36,205 nt of DNA from Rhodospirillaceae bacterium (GCA_002731375.1 PCBT01000049.1:53700-89904); one strand, 5' to 3'; positions 8,400 to 16,852 are shown, numbered from the stretch's first letter. Numbers and translations: made by a program. Notes: generated from the letters alone by a model not told the origin.

Positions 8400-8642
8400 A
8401 TGAGAATTTTCGCCTTCATCACCTGTGCCTTGCTATGCCTTTCCGTCACGGCCAATGCACAGACGGAAACCCTGCGCGGGACCGGCAATTCGGACCTGGT
8501 ATCGATCTGGGACATGGATGGGGCCCTGGTGGTCTATGATGCCAAGACCTTGAAGGAAGTGAAACGCATCTCCATGGTGAAGCCGTCGGGAAAATACAAT
8601 GTCTTCAGCAAAATCACTCTGTCGGCGGGAACCTCCCATTAG
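8400..8642 (+). pseudogene. nirF-nirN deletion fusion: nirF leader joined in frame to the C-terminus of nirN
   Basis: An 80-codon ORF starting 10 nt after the nirC stop. Residues 1-21 are a signal peptide and ETLRGTG (24-30) matches the start of mature NirF, the periplasmic d1 biosynthesis protein. From about residue 31 the sequence jumps to NSDLVSIWDMDGALVVYD, then LKEVKRISMVKPSGKYNV, and ends with KITLSAGTSH, which is the end of NirN, the d1-binding dehydrogenase, not of NirF. In Paracoccus-type clusters nirF and nirN bracket nirD/L/G/H and nirJ, so one deletion removed almost all of nirF, all the genes between and almost all of nirN. The fusion is in frame, so a short exported peptide could still be made, but it has no d1-binding propeller. 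A TTG at 8379 would add seven residues. Confidence 0.8.
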
Positions 8643-9396
8643 ACATCAAGACGGTAATGGGGCTGGGAAGGACGATAGCCCGCTAATCGTGGTCGGTCAC
8701 GGTACGGGCAGTGCCGCTGGCGATGCCACCCTGCATGCCTTGGCCGCCAATTTGGCGGCGATGGGCAATTTTGATCAGGTCAGGGCAGCGGTGCTGCGCG
8801 GCACGCCGGCCCTGGCGGATGTTCTGCACCAGCTTGAGGCCGCGCCGGGCGGTCAATCGCTCTGCCTGCTGCCGTTCATGATGAGTGACGGCGTGACCTC
8901 CCGGCAGCACCTGATGGAGGCTATGGCGCATATTCCCGGTTCACGAAAGCCGTTTTTGTGGTCCCCCCTCGGCCTAAACCCCGGCCTGGCCGAATTGATC
9001 TCCAGGCGGGGTAAAAACTCGGCCCGGGCGGCGGCCTGGCCGGCGGCGGATTGCCGTCTGCTATTGATTGCCCATGGTTCGCTGCAAGATCCGGCCTCGG
9101 CCCTGGCCGCGCGGACGCACCAGGAACGCATCGCCGCCCAGCATGAATTCGCCGCCGTCGAGGTCGCGTTTCTAGATCAACCACCACATTTGGACGACGT
9201 TCTGGCCTGCTCCGGCCGTCCCTTGCTTGGTGTCGGCCTGTTTGCCGGCGAGGGACGTCATGGCGCGGAGGATATGAATCAGGCCTTTGCCCTAGCCACC
9301 TGTCCGGCCTGCTATTGCGGCACCATTGGCGGCGATGACGGTCTTGCCGCCCTGGCCCTTGAACACCTGAAATCCAAGCCCATGGCGAGCCTCTAG
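8599..9396 (+). CDS. CbiX/SirB-family sirohydrochlorin chelatase-like protein
   Basis: About 265 residues in two related halves, each with an HG chelatase motif: LIVVGHGTGSAAGD near residue 30 and LLIAHGSLQDPASALA near 150. This is the long CbiX layout, in which a two-domain protein inserts Co2+ or Fe2+ into sirohydrochlorin. The segment LPFMMSDGVTSRQHL matches the second metal-site region. A Cys-rich CPACYCG stretch lies near residue 235. The start is uncertain: ATG 8599 lies inside the nirF-nirN fusion and residues 1-25 do not look conserved, so the true N-terminus may have been changed by the deletion. No better in-frame start is present before the first motif. The gene is otherwise intact and with nirE would make a cobalt- or iron-sirohydrochlorin branch. 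Confidence 0.8.
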   Translation: MSSAKSLCRREPPIRHQDGNGAGKDDSPLIVVGHGTGSAAGDATLHALAANLAAMGNFDQVRAAVLRGTPALADVLHQLEAAPGGQSLCLLPFMMSDGVTSRQHLMEAMAHIPGSRKPFLWSPLGLNPGLAELISRRGKNSARAAAWPAADCRLLLIAHGSLQDPASALAARTHQERIAAQHEFAAVEVAFLDQPPHLDDVLACSGRPLLGVGLFAGEGRHGAEDMNQAFALATCPACYCGTIGGDDGLAALALEHLKSKPMASL

Positions 9397-9432
9397 TTCG
9401 CCTTACAATAAATACGTGCATTGTCCCGATCT

Positions 9433-9446
9433 TTGATGTGGGTCAA
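9433..9446 (+). promoter_or_regulatory. FNR/NNR-type binding box upstream of the hemerythrin gene
   Basis: TTGAT-GTGG-GTCAA matches the TTGAY-N4-RTCAA consensus of FNR, Dnr and NnrR regulators at all ten half-site positions. If it works as a class II site centred at -41.5, transcription would start near 9481, and TAGATT (9469-9474, 4 of 6 to TATAAT) sits where a -10 element is expected. This predicts induction under oxygen limitation or by nitric oxide. Confidence 0.65.
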
Positions 9447-9499
9447 GGCGTCAAACCGCGCTTATGAATAGATTTACCTTCGAATTAGGAGTTGGCGGG

Positions 9500-10093
9500 T
9501 TGGCTAGTAGTTTAAAAAATAAAGCGCCGCGCCAGCGGGAACCACTGGTCCTGGAGCTGATTCCAGAGAACCTTTTGCGCGAGCCCATCGAATATATTTT
9601 TGCCGATCATTACCGCTTGCGCCAAATCATAGCCACCATGGATCGCTTGCTGACGGAGGGCGTTTATGCCCAACCGCCAACGGACGAGGCTATCGCCGCC
9701 GACATGGCGGTCATCCATGCCTATCTGCGGGACGAACTGTCACCTCACATCGCCGACGAGGAAGACGATTTGTTTCCCCGTCTAGAGCTGCGCAGCCCGG
9801 CCGATTACGAGACCAAGCAGATTCTGGCCACCTTGCATCAGGAGCACGAGGAAGATCTTGCCTTGATACAGCCTCTTGTGTCGGGCCATGCCGATTTATT
9901 GGCTGGGAAGCCCGTGGCAAACAAGGAGCTGTTCGAAACTTCCGTCGTCCGCTTCGTGGAAACCCAGCGGCGGCATATTGTCTGGGAAAACAATATTATT
10001 TTGCCCCTGGCCCGGCGCCGTTTCAGCGTCGAGGACATGGAGGAAATCGGTCGCGACATGGCAGCCCGGCGAGGCCTCGAATACCCGGCCTAA
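9500..10093 (+). CDS. Hemerythrin (HHE) domain protein
   Basis: A four-helix di-iron protein. Counting from the upstream ATG 9464, likely ligands are His49 (FADHYRLR), His95 with Glu99 (PHIADEEDDLFPRL), His125 or His128 (LHQEHEED), His171 and Glu175 (RHIVWENNIILP). HHE proteins bind O2 or NO or repair iron centres, and are often co-regulated with denitrification genes. I place the start at TTG 9500 because AGGAG (9487-9491) lies 8 nt before it and because the FNR-type box at 9433-9446 predicts a transcript beginning near 9481, downstream of ATG 9464. ATG 9464 has no ribosome-binding site and would add 12 residues. It follows the CbiX-like gene by about 100 nt and was probably part of the nitrogen-oxide regulon. 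Confidence 0.88.
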   Translation: MASSLKNKAPRQREPLVLELIPENLLREPIEYIFADHYRLRQIIATMDRLLTEGVYAQPPTDEAIAADMAVIHAYLRDELSPHIADEEDDLFPRLELRSPADYETKQILATLHQEHEEDLALIQPLVSGHADLLAGKPVANKELFETSVVRFVETQRRHIVWENNIILPLARRRFSVEDMEEIGRDMAARRGLEYPA

Positions 10094-10154
10094 GAGACAG
10101 CTTCCGGCGGCGCGAGACTATATACCGGCCACCTGAAGTTATATAAATACAGAA

Positions 10155-10613
10155 ATGAACGAGATGTTGGCGAAAATCGCTGGGACGCTGGCCGGCGAAC
10201 TAAAGAATACAGGCGGCATGATAAAAATCGCCCATTTGCCGCCTTGCAGGGGCGATGCGGCTCATTTGCAGATGGGTTTCAGTAATCTTCTTGGCAATGC
10301 CATCAAATACCGCCACCCCGACCGTCCTCGCGCCGTAAAGGTATCGGGAGAGGTAATTGGAGGCCGCGCGGTCTATCAGGTCTCGGATAATGGCATGGGG
10401 TTCGCCGCTGAACATTACCAGCATGTTTGGGATCTGTTCCATCGCCGGGTTCTGATGGGCGAGACGGAGGGCCAAGCTCTTGATCTAACCCTGGTCCGGC
10501 GCATCGTGGAGCACCACCACGGACGGATATTCCTGGAATCGGAAGAAGGCATCGGCAGCCGGTTTATTGTCGCCCTGCCTCCCGCCACCGACGTTGGCGC
10601 GACTACAGAATAA
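10155..10613 (+). pseudogene. Headless histidine kinase: HATPase domain fragment with a degenerate G2 box
   Basis: 152 residues holding only the ATP-binding domain of a phytochrome/PAS-type sensor kinase. The N box is NLLGNAIKYRHP (44-55), the G1 box is DNGMGF (78-83) and the F region is WDLFHR (92-97). The G2 box, normally GxGLGL, reads GQALDL (106-111), then continues normally as VRRIVEHHHGRIFLESEEGIGS. No dimerisation/phospho-acceptor helix, sensor domain or His box is present: the frame is closed by a TGA about 21 nt before the ATG. There is no ribosome-binding site. The most likely reading is a kinase truncated by deletion and drifting. The 3' end overlaps the convergent hslU gene by 11 nt. 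Confidence 0.7.
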
Positions 10614-11916
10614 ACTTCGACAAATCGGCGTTTTTCGCCAGGTCGCCCATGTTGTCGCGCACGTAAGCGGCATCGATCATAACGGTTTCACCGGGCCGGT
10701 CCGTGGCGGTGAAGCTGATTTCATCCAGCACCCGCTCCAAAATCGTGTGCAGGCGCCTGGCGCCGATATTCTCCACGTTCTGGTTGACCTCCGCCGCGAC
10801 GGCGGCTATTTCGTCGATGGCATCATCGGCGAATTCCAGGGTCACGCCTTCGGTATCCATCAAGGCGACATATTGCTTGATCAACGACGTTTCCGGTTCC
10901 AGCAGAATGCGCTTGAAGTCATCCGCGCCCAGAGCAGACAGCTCCACCCGAATAGGCAGACGGCCCTGTAATTCAGGCAACAAATCCGACGGCTTGGCCA
11001 AATGGAAAGCGCCCGAGGCGATAAACAGCACATGGTCGGTCTTGATGGCGCCGTACTTGGTGGAGACAGTGGTACCTTCCAACAAAGGCAGCAGATCCCG
11101 CTGCACGCCTTCCCGGCTGACATCGCCGCCCGAGCGTTCGGAACGCGCAGTAACCTTGTCGATTTCGTCGAGAAAGACGATGCCGTTTTCTTCCACCGCC
11201 TTCAGGGCATCACGGACCAGGGCCTCTTCATCCAGCAGCTTGTCAGATTCCTCCGCCACCAGGACGTCATAGGATTCCGCCACGGTCAGGCGCCGGCGCT
11301 TGGTGCGCTCGCCACCCAGAGCCTTGCCCAGCATATCGTTCAGGTTCAGCATGCCCATCTGTGCCCCGGGCATTCCAGGCACCTCGAACGTGGGCAGGCC
11401 GCCGCCACCCGTATCGGCCAGGTCCAGCTCGACTTCCTTTTCCGCCAAGTCGCCCTCGCGCAACTTCTGGCGGAACGCATCGCGGGTGGATTCGGATGCG
11501 GTGTCGCCCACCAGGGCGTCAAGCACGCGTTCTTCCGCCGCCAGCTCGGCCTTGGCCTGAACCGTTTCCCGGCGCTTTTCCCGCATCATAGTCAGTGCTA
11601 TTTCCACCAAGTCGCGGACGATCTGTTCGACGTCCCGGCCAACATAGCCAACCTCGGTGAATTTCGTGGCTTCAACCTTGACGAACGGCGCGCCGGCCAG
11701 CCGCGCCAGGCGGCGGGCGATCTCGGTCTTGCCGACACCCGTGGGGCCGATCATCAGGATATTCTTGGGCATCACCTCTTCTCGCATGCTGCCTTCCAGC
11801 TGCATACGGCGCCAGCGATTGCGCAAGGCAATGGCGACGGCACGCTTGGCATCGTTCTGGCCGACGATAAAACGGTCAAGCTCGGAAACGATTTCCCGGG
11901 GGCTGAATTCGGTCAT
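10603..11916 (-). CDS. hslU: ATP-dependent protease ATPase subunit HslU
   Basis: AAA+ unfoldase that feeds proteins to the HslV peptidase in the cytoplasm. The 437-residue protein has the Walker A motif GPTGVGKT (57-64), the pore loop GYVGRDVE, the long I-domain insert (about 105-245, with the [15 protein letters not shown] stretch), Walker [10 protein letters not shown], sensor motifs, and the conserved C-terminus LSKFIL that docks into HslV. The start is ATG 11916, whose ATGA overlaps the hslV stop, indicating translational coupling; a TTG at 11934 is less likely. Full length and normal composition. Confidence 0.98.
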   Translation of the reverse strand: MTEFSPREIVSELDRFIVGQNDAKRAVAIALRNRWRRMQLEGSMREEVMPKNILMIGPTGVGKTEIARRLARLAGAPFVKVEATKFTEVGYVGRDVEQIVRDLVEIALTMMREKRRETVQAKAELAAEERVLDALVGDTASESTRDAFRQKLREGDLAEKEVELDLADTGGGGLPTFEVPGMPGAQMGMLNLNDMLGKALGGERTKRRRLTVAESYDVLVAEESDKLLDEEALVRDALKAVEENGIVFLDEIDKVTARSERSGGDVSREGVQRDLLPLLEGTTVSTKYGAIKTDHVLFIASGAFHLAKPSDLLPELQGRLPIRVELSALGADDFKRILLEPETSLIKQYVALMDTEGVTLEFADDAIDEIAAVAAEVNQNVENIGARRLHTILERVLDEISFTATDRPGETVMIDAAYVRDNMGDLAKNADLSKFIL

Positions 11917-12482
11917 GTATCGCTCTCGGGGCAAAGGGATTCCAAGGTGACATTCTCGTTAGTGTACACGCAGATGCCGGCAGCGATCTGCATGGCGCGG
12001 CGGGCAATATCCTCCGACGCCATGTCATCCCGGTCGATCAGGGCGCGGGCCGCCGCCAGGGCGTAGGAACCCCCCGACCCGATACCGATCAGACCATCCT
12101 CGGGTTCCAGCACATCGCCGGTTCCGGTCAGCACCAGTGAGGTATCTACATCCGCTACCGCCATCATCGCCTCCAGGCGCCGCAGATAACGGTCGGTGCG
12201 CCAATCCTTGGCCATTTCCACAGCCGCACGGGTCAGATTGCCCGGATGTTGTTCCAGCTTGCCTTCCAGGCGCTCGAACAAGGTAAAGGCGTCCGCCGTG
12301 GCACCGGCGAAACCAGCAACGATCTTGCCGCCCGTGCCCAGGCGCCGCACCTTGCGGGCATTAGCCTTGATCACGGTCTGGCCCAGACTGACCTGGCCAT
12401 CGCCGGCCATCACCACCGTATCACCCTTGCGGACACATAAAATCGTCGTGCCGTACCAGGTTTCGCTGTTCGTATGATCCAC
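11913..12482 (-). CDS. hslV: ATP-dependent protease peptidase subunit HslV
   Basis: Threonine peptidase forming the double hexameric core of HslUV. 189 residues starting at a GTG (12482) with AAAGGA about 9 nt upstream. The catalytic Thr is the first of the pair in [11 protein letters not shown] (Thr12), so an 11-residue propeptide must be removed. Conserved [11 protein letters not shown], Lys44 in [24 protein letters not shown] and [16 protein letters not shown] are all present. It is the first gene of an hslV-hslU operon and is divergent from the his operon. A sigma-32-like promoter lies 33 nt upstream. Confidence 0.98.
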   Translation of the reverse strand: MDHTNSETWYGTTILCVRKGDTVVMAGDGQVSLGQTVIKANARKVRRLGTGGKIVAGFAGATADAFTLFERLEGKLEQHPGNLTRAAVEMAKDWRTDRYLRRLEAMMAVADVDTSLVLTGTGDVLEPEDGLIGIGSGGSYALAAARALIDRDDMASEDIARRAMQIAAGICVYTNENVTLESLCPESDT

Positions 12483-12514
12483 GTGTTCTGTATCCTTTGT
12501 GTCAGACCCCTCAT

Positions 12515-12541
12515 GTATGGCGAAACACGGTTCTATTCAAG
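12515..12541 (-). promoter_or_regulatory. Sigma-32 (RpoH) type heat-shock promoter of hslVU
   Basis: On the minus strand CTTGAAT (12541-12535) is separated by 12 nt from CGCCATAC (12522-12515). The RpoH consensus is CTTGAAA with 12-14 nt to CCCCATNT, so each box has six of seven fixed positions. The distance to the hslV GTG (33 nt) is right for a short leader. hslVU is a classic RpoH target, which supports the call. Confidence 0.65.
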
Positions 12542-12676
12542 CTTCACGAATTCCATACACGAAACAATCAAGGTTAACGAACACGTGCTGGCGATTGCCG
12601 CGCCGGACTGTTATACCGCGCTGTATATATAAAGCGGCCGGAAAATGGGTTCAGGCGGCAAAGAGGAGCAAGGGCC

Positions 12677-13276
12677 ATGCGCCAGGCCAAGGTGGAACGC
12701 AATACCAAGGAAACCCAGATTACCGTTGAGGTTAATCTGGACGGTACGGGCAGCTATGATGTGGAGACCGGACTTGGTTTTCTTGACCATATGCTGGAGC
12801 AGCTGTCGCGCCACAGTCTGATCGATCTAAAGGTGCGGGCAAACGGCGATCTGCATATTGACGGCCACCACACCACCGAGGATGCCGGCCTGGCCATCGG
12901 CGAGGCGATCCGCCAGGCATTGGGCGAACGCACGGGCATCGTCCGCTATGGCAATGCCGTGGTGCCCATGGATGAAACCCTGACTCGGGTGGCGCTGGAT
13001 TTGTCCGATCGGCCCTATCTTATCTGGAAGGTCGCCTTCAACCGTCCGAAACTGGGCGATATGGACACGGAGCTGTTCCGCGAATTTTTTCAGGCCATCA
13101 GCCAAGCCGCCGGCATCACCCTGCACGTGGAAGTGCTGTATGGCGAGAACAATCACCACATGATCGAAGGCTGCTTCAAGGCCCTGGCCCGTAGCCTGCG
13201 CCAGGCGGTAGAGATCGACTCCCGCCGGGCCGATGTAGTGCCCTCGACCAAGGGCGTCCTGGGCGGCAGCCTTTAA
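12677..13276 (+). CDS. hisB: Imidazoleglycerol-phosphate dehydratase HisB
   Basis: Catalyses the sixth-to-seventh step of histidine synthesis, dehydration of imidazoleglycerol phosphate to imidazole acetol phosphate, with Mn2+. The 199-residue single-domain form (without the histidinol phosphatase domain of enteric HisB) contains the metal-binding HHTTED motif (about 64-69), [13 protein letters not shown] near the start, and a second metal motif [20 protein letters not shown] near 156-175. The ATG follows GAGGAG with about 9-nt spacing. First gene of the his operon; the 194-nt divergent region to hslV presumably holds its promoter, but I see no convincing boxes. Confidence 0.97.
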   Translation: MRQAKVERNTKETQITVEVNLDGTGSYDVETGLGFLDHMLEQLSRHSLIDLKVRANGDLHIDGHHTTEDAGLAIGEAIRQALGERTGIVRYGNAVVPMDETLTRVALDLSDRPYLIWKVAFNRPKLGDMDTELFREFFQAISQAAGITLHVEVLYGENNHHMIEGCFKALARSLRQAVEIDSRRADVVPSTKGVLGGSL

Positions 13277-13289
13277 AGCGGGGCTATCC

Positions 13290-13748
13290 ATGCGCCTCTA
13301 CACGGTTCAACACCGACCCAATGGGGACATCTCGGGCGACCCAGATGTGGTTTTGATCAAGGAAGGCTTTTGCTGGCCGGCGTTGTTCATCCCATTCCTG
13401 TGGCTTTTGTATCGTGTACAGTTCTGGGGTCTTCTGGCCTATCTGGGACTGACCGCTGGCCTGTCCGCCGTGGCCTATGGCGCCGGCCTGAACGAGACCG
13501 CCGTGCTGTTGCTCTCGCTGGTACTATCATTGCTGGTGGCGGCGCAAGCCAACGATTGGCGCCGCTGGCGCTTGAGCGCCAAGGGCTATGAACTGGTAAC
13601 GGTAGTTGCCGCCGGTAGTTTACGCCGGGCGGAAGAGATATTCTTTCACCACCAGTGGGAAACCCCCAATGCCGCGCCGGCGGCGGCGCCGGTTCCTCTG
13701 CCGGCAAGCGCGTTGACGCCTTTCGCCACACCCTTTGATCCCGTTTGA
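13290..13748 (+). CDS. DUF2628 membrane protein in the his operon
   Basis: 152 residues. The N-terminus MRLYTVQHRP and the segment VLIKEGFCWPALFIPFLWLLYRVQFWG are the DUF2628 signature. Two or three membrane helices follow (about 30-50, 50-65 and 70-85), then AANDWRRWRLSAKGYELVTVV, and a Pro/Ala-rich cytoplasmic tail from about 125. Function unknown. It is fixed between hisB and hisH in many alphaproteobacteria, which suggests a conserved but not necessarily histidine-related role. Gap to hisB is 13 nt and to hisH 18 nt. Confidence 0.88.
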   Translation: MRLYTVQHRPNGDISGDPDVVLIKEGFCWPALFIPFLWLLYRVQFWGLLAYLGLTAGLSAVAYGAGLNETAVLLLSLVLSLLVAAQANDWRRWRLSAKGYELVTVVAAGSLRRAEEIFFHHQWETPNAAPAAAPVPLPASALTPFATPFDPV

Positions 13749-13766
13749 TTGAGTTCGAGAACACCC

Positions 13767-14411
13767 ATGCGTATCGCAATCGTCGACTATGGCTCCGGCA
13801 ATCTCCGCTCCGCGGCCAAGGCATTCGAGCGCGCTGGCGTGGCGCATGACGGGGCGGTCGAGGTTCTGGTCACCTCGAAGGCGGATGTTGTGGCGGGCGC
13901 TGACCGCGTGGTGCTGCCCGGCGTCGGCGCCTTTGCCGACTGCCGGACCGGCCTTGGCGCGGTCGATGGCATGGTCGAGGCCTTGCAGGAATTCGTCCAT
14001 CAAAGCGGCCGGCCGTTCCTGGGCATTTGCGTCGGCATGCAACTGCTGGCCGATCGTGGCCTGGAACATGGCGAGCACACTGGCCTGGGCTGGATCGGTG
14101 GCGAGGTCCGCGCCATCACGCCAGGCGATCGGCGCATGAAGGTGCCGCATATGGGCTGGAACGCCCTGCGGATCAAGGAAACGCCGCCGACGTTGTTCGC
14201 TGGTATCAATGTAGGCGCGCATGTCTATTTCGTGCATTCCTTTGGCTTCGTGCCAACTGAACAAAGCTGTATTCTGGCCGAGGTTGATTACGGCCCGCCT
14301 ATCGTCGCCGCTATTGGCAAGAACAATATTGCCGGCACGCAATTCCATCCCGAAAAGAGTCAAGCCATCGGCCTGCGCTTCATCGCCAACTTCCTCTCCT
14401 GGTCACCGTAG
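13767..14411 (+). CDS. hisH: Imidazole glycerol phosphate synthase glutaminase subunit HisH
   Basis: Class I glutamine amidotransferase that supplies ammonia to HisF. 214 residues from ATG 13767 (MRIAIVDYGSGNLRS, the canonical start; the upstream in-frame TTG at 13749 is rejected). The catalytic Cys is Cys88 in FLGICVGMQLL, and the His/Glu pair is His194 and Glu196 in QFHPEKSQ. The oxyanion-strand sequence PGVGAF (51-56) is present. Length is normal. Lies 13 nt before hisA. Confidence 0.97.
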   Translation: MRIAIVDYGSGNLRSAAKAFERAGVAHDGAVEVLVTSKADVVAGADRVVLPGVGAFADCRTGLGAVDGMVEALQEFVHQSGRPFLGICVGMQLLADRGLEHGEHTGLGWIGGEVRAITPGDRRMKVPHMGWNALRIKETPPTLFAGINVGAHVYFVHSFGFVPTEQSCILAEVDYGPPIVAAIGKNNIAGTQFHPEKSQAIGLRFIANFLSWSP

Positions 14412-14424
14412 AGATAGACATATT

Positions 14425-15171
14425 ATGAATTTGTACCCCGCCATTGACCTGAAGGACGGTGACTGCGTCCGTCTGCTGCGCGGCGAAATGGCCGCTGCCA
14501 CGGTCTTCAACAACGACCCCGCCGCCCAGGCGCGTTCGTTTCAGGACGCGGGCTGCCAATGGCTACACTTGGTGGATCTGAACGGCGCCATCGAGGGCCG
14601 GCCCGTTAATGGCGAAGCAGTCAGCGCGATCCTTGCCGCCCTGAGCATTCCCGTGCAGCTGGGCGGCGGCATTCGGGACGAGGCCACGGCCCTGGCCTGG
14701 TTGGAGGCCGGCATTCGCCGCGTCATCATAGGTACCTTTGCCTTGCGCGAACCAGACCTGGTGGCCGATCTGTGCCGCCGTCATCCAGGCCGTGTCGCCA
14801 TCGGCATTGATGGCCGGGATGGCCGCGTCGCGGTCGAGGGCTGGGTGAAACAGTCCGATAGGCCGGTACTTGATCTGGCCCGCCATTTCGAAGGTGCCGG
14901 CGCCGCCGCCATCATCTACACCGACATTGACCGCGACGGTGCGATGCAGGGCCATAACGTCGCGGCGACCTCCACCCTGGCGGAAGGAATTTCGACGCCG
15001 GTGATTGCCTCGGGTGGGGTCACCGGTCTGGACGACCTGCATGCCTTGCGCGCCGCCGCCGACACGGGCATCAAGGGGGGCATCGAAGGCGTTATTGTTG
15101 GCCGGGCGCTCTACGATGGTGCTTTTGATGTTGCCGCCGCCCTGAATGCCTTGACCGGCGGGGAAGCCTAG
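14425..15171 (+). CDS. hisA: ProFAR isomerase HisA
   Basis: Amadori rearrangement of ProFAR to PRFAR in histidine synthesis. 248 residues in a TIM barrel from ATG 14425 ([17 protein letters not shown]). Catalytic Asp8 lies in PAIDLKDG and the second catalytic Asp in [12 protein letters not shown] (about 170). Phosphate-binding motifs are QLGGGIRD and [11 protein letters not shown]. The frame also extends far upstream through hisH, but that part is noise. Its stop is 2 nt before the hisF start. Confidence 0.97.
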   Translation: MNLYPAIDLKDGDCVRLLRGEMAAATVFNNDPAAQARSFQDAGCQWLHLVDLNGAIEGRPVNGEAVSAILAALSIPVQLGGGIRDEATALAWLEAGIRRVIIGTFALREPDLVADLCRRHPGRVAIGIDGRDGRVAVEGWVKQSDRPVLDLARHFEGAGAAAIIYTDIDRDGAMQGHNVAATSTLAEGISTPVIASGGVTGLDDLHALRAAADTGIKGGIEGVIVGRALYDGAFDVAAALNALTGGEA

Positions 15172-15173
15172 AC

Positions 15174-15938
15174 ATGTTGACCAAGCGCGTCATTCCCTGT
15201 CTCGATGTCCAGGATGGCCGAGTGGTCAAGGGCGTCAACTTCGTTGATCTGGTAGATGCCGGTGACCCGGTGGAACAGGCCAAGATCTACGACAAGGCCG
15301 GCGCGGATGAGCTGACATTCTTGGATATTACCGCATCCTTGGACAACCGCGATATCATCTATGACGTGGTCAGCGATACGGCGGAACATTGCTTCATGCC
15401 CCTGACGGTGGGCGGCGGCGTCCGGGTGGTCGAAGACGTTCGCAAGCTGCTTCTGGCCGGCGCCGACAAGGTTTCCATTAACACCGCCGCTGTCAACCGG
15501 CCAGAATTCGTCGGTGAGGCGGCCCTGAAATTCGGCAATCAATGCATCGTCGTCGCCATCGACGCCAAGCGCAACGGCCACGGCGGCTTCGAGGTCTTCA
15601 CCCACGGCGGACGTAACCCCACAGGTATCGAGGTAATCGGCTGGGCCCAGCGCATGGTGGAGCTCGGCGCAGGGGAAATCCTGCTCACCTCCATGGACCG
15701 TGACGGCACCAAATCGGGCTTCGATGTAGAACTGACCCACGCCGTGGCCGATGCCGTCTCGGTGCCGGTCATCGCCTCGGGCGGGGTCGGTACCCTGGAT
15801 CATATGGTGCAGGGTATCGAAAGCGGCCACGCTGATGCGGTTCTGGCCGCTTCAATCTTCCATTTTGGCGAATATTCCATTACGGAAGCGAAACAAGCCA
15901 TGCGGGCAGCGGGGTTACCCGTTCGCTTGGAGACATAG
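15174..15938 (+). CDS. hisF: Imidazole glycerol phosphate synthase cyclase subunit HisF
   Basis: Uses ammonia channelled from HisH to convert PRFAR to imidazole glycerol phosphate and AICAR. The 254-residue TIM barrel has catalytic Asp11 in [14 protein letters not shown] and Asp130 in [15 protein letters not shown], the phosphate motifs VGGGVR and ASGGVG, and a normal C-terminus. The SD GGGGAAG lies in the end of hisA. Confidence 0.98.
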   Translation: MLTKRVIPCLDVQDGRVVKGVNFVDLVDAGDPVEQAKIYDKAGADELTFLDITASLDNRDIIYDVVSDTAEHCFMPLTVGGGVRVVEDVRKLLLAGADKVSINTAAVNRPEFVGEAALKFGNQCIVVAIDAKRNGHGGFEVFTHGGRNPTGIEVIGWAQRMVELGAGEILLTSMDRDGTKSGFDVELTHAVADAVSVPVIASGGVGTLDHMVQGIESGHADAVLAASIFHFGEYSITEAKQAMRAAGLPVRLET

Positions 15939-15939
15939 C

Positions 15940-16458
15940 GTGCCGACCCTGTACCTATTGCGCCATGGCAACGCCGGTTTCGGCGGCCCTGGAAAACAGG
16001 ACCGGGAGCGTTCGTTAAATCCAGCCGGTCGGCAAGCGTCAACGTTGGTGGGCCGGTACTTGGCGCAGTTGCCGGCGCGGCTGGACCTGATCTTGTGTTC
16101 CGCCGCTGAACGGACACGCCAGACCTGGGCTCTGGTGGCGGACGAGTTGGACAATCCGCCCGCGGCTGAATTCGACGAGGCGCTTTACCTTTGTTCGGGC
16201 GCAGCCTTGCGGCAGCGGTTGCGCGAACTGCCCCAGGGGGCCGAAAGCGTAATGATCATCGGCCATAATCCCGGGCTGCACGAGGCCGCGTTGTTTTATA
16301 GCGGCGCCGACAGTGGCGATATGCTAGGTCAGTCGCTGCTGGATTTTCCCCCCGCCACCCTGGCCGCCCTGAAATTCGAGCAACCTTGGGCGGGGGCGTC
16401 CCGGCAGGCCGGACAGTTGCGGTTTGTTATCACGCCCAGGGACCTAAGCGAGACCTAA
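15940..16458 (+). CDS. SixA-type phosphohistidine phosphatase (histidine phosphatase superfamily)
   Basis: 172 residues starting at GTG 15940, one base after the hisF stop, with GGAG (15929-15932) 7 nt upstream. The catalytic RHG is at residues 8-10 (LYLLRHGNAG), the conserved Ser/Arg region is LILCSAAERTRQTW, and the second His is in MIIGHNPGLHEAAL. SixA removes phosphate from His residues of Hpt domains or PTS-Ntr proteins. The position inside the his operon suggests co-expression with histidine synthesis. It could instead dephosphorylate a small metabolite such as histidinol phosphate, which is speculation: the single-domain HisB here lacks the enteric phosphatase domain, and no other histidinol-phosphatase gene is in this window. 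Confidence 0.85.
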   Translation: MPTLYLLRHGNAGFGGPGKQDRERSLNPAGRQASTLVGRYLAQLPARLDLILCSAAERTRQTWALVADELDNPPAAEFDEALYLCSGAALRQRLRELPQGAESVMIIGHNPGLHEAALFYSGADSGDMLGQSLLDFPPATLAALKFEQPWAGASRQAGQLRFVITPRDLSET

Positions 16459-16480
16459 CCTAAATCCAACGAAAGCTTCT

Positions 16481-16852
16481 ATGATGTCAAAGCAAGAAAC
16501 ACCGGCGCCGGCACGGGGCAGTGAAATCCTCGATCAGCTATATACAGTCATAGAACAGCGACGCAGCGCTGATCCTTCCGAATCCTGGACCGCCAAGCTG
16601 ATGCACAAAGGCTTGCCCAAGATCTGTCAGAAGGTCGGCGAGGAAGCCACGGAAGTCGTGGTCGCCGCCCTGGCGGAAAGCCGGGAAGAGCTGTTAGAGG
16701 AAAGCGCTGATCTGCTTTACCACCTACTCGTCCTCTGGGCCGCCAAGGGGGTACAGCCGGACGAGGTCTATGAAGTGCTGCACCGCCGCCGCATCGAAAT
16801 GGACATAAAGAAGAAGAAGCAGAAAAAGCTGGAAAAGAAGCAGGAGGGCTGA
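16481..16852 (+). CDS. hisE: Phosphoribosyl-ATP pyrophosphatase HisE
   Basis: Second step of histidine synthesis, hydrolysis of PR-ATP to PR-AMP and pyrophosphate. The 123-residue MazG-like all-alpha protein has KVGEEATEVVVAA (about 52-64) and EELLEESADLLYHLLVL (70-86), which supply the Mg2+-binding acidic residues. The C-terminus ends in an unusual Lys-rich tail (IKKKKQKKLEKKQEG). Two ATGs in tandem begin the gene. Next gene starts 6 nt after the stop. Confidence 0.96.
   Translation: MMSKQETPAPARGSEILDQLYTVIEQRRSADPSESWTAKLMHKGLPKICQKVGEEATEVVVAALAESREELLEESADLLYHLLVLWAAKGVQPDEVYEVLHRRRIEMDIKKKKQKKLEKKQEG

Noticed and set aside
11002-12066. 354-codon plus-strand ORF
   Set aside because: Antisense shadow of hslU and hslV, both clearly real on the other strand.
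14221-14424. Upstream extension of the hisA frame
   Set aside because: This part overlaps hisH in another frame and the canonical HisA start is at 14425.
15751-15939. Upstream extension of the sixA frame into hisF
   Set aside because: The codons are antiphase hisF sequence; GTG 15940 has a good ribosome-binding site and begins the family's first strand.
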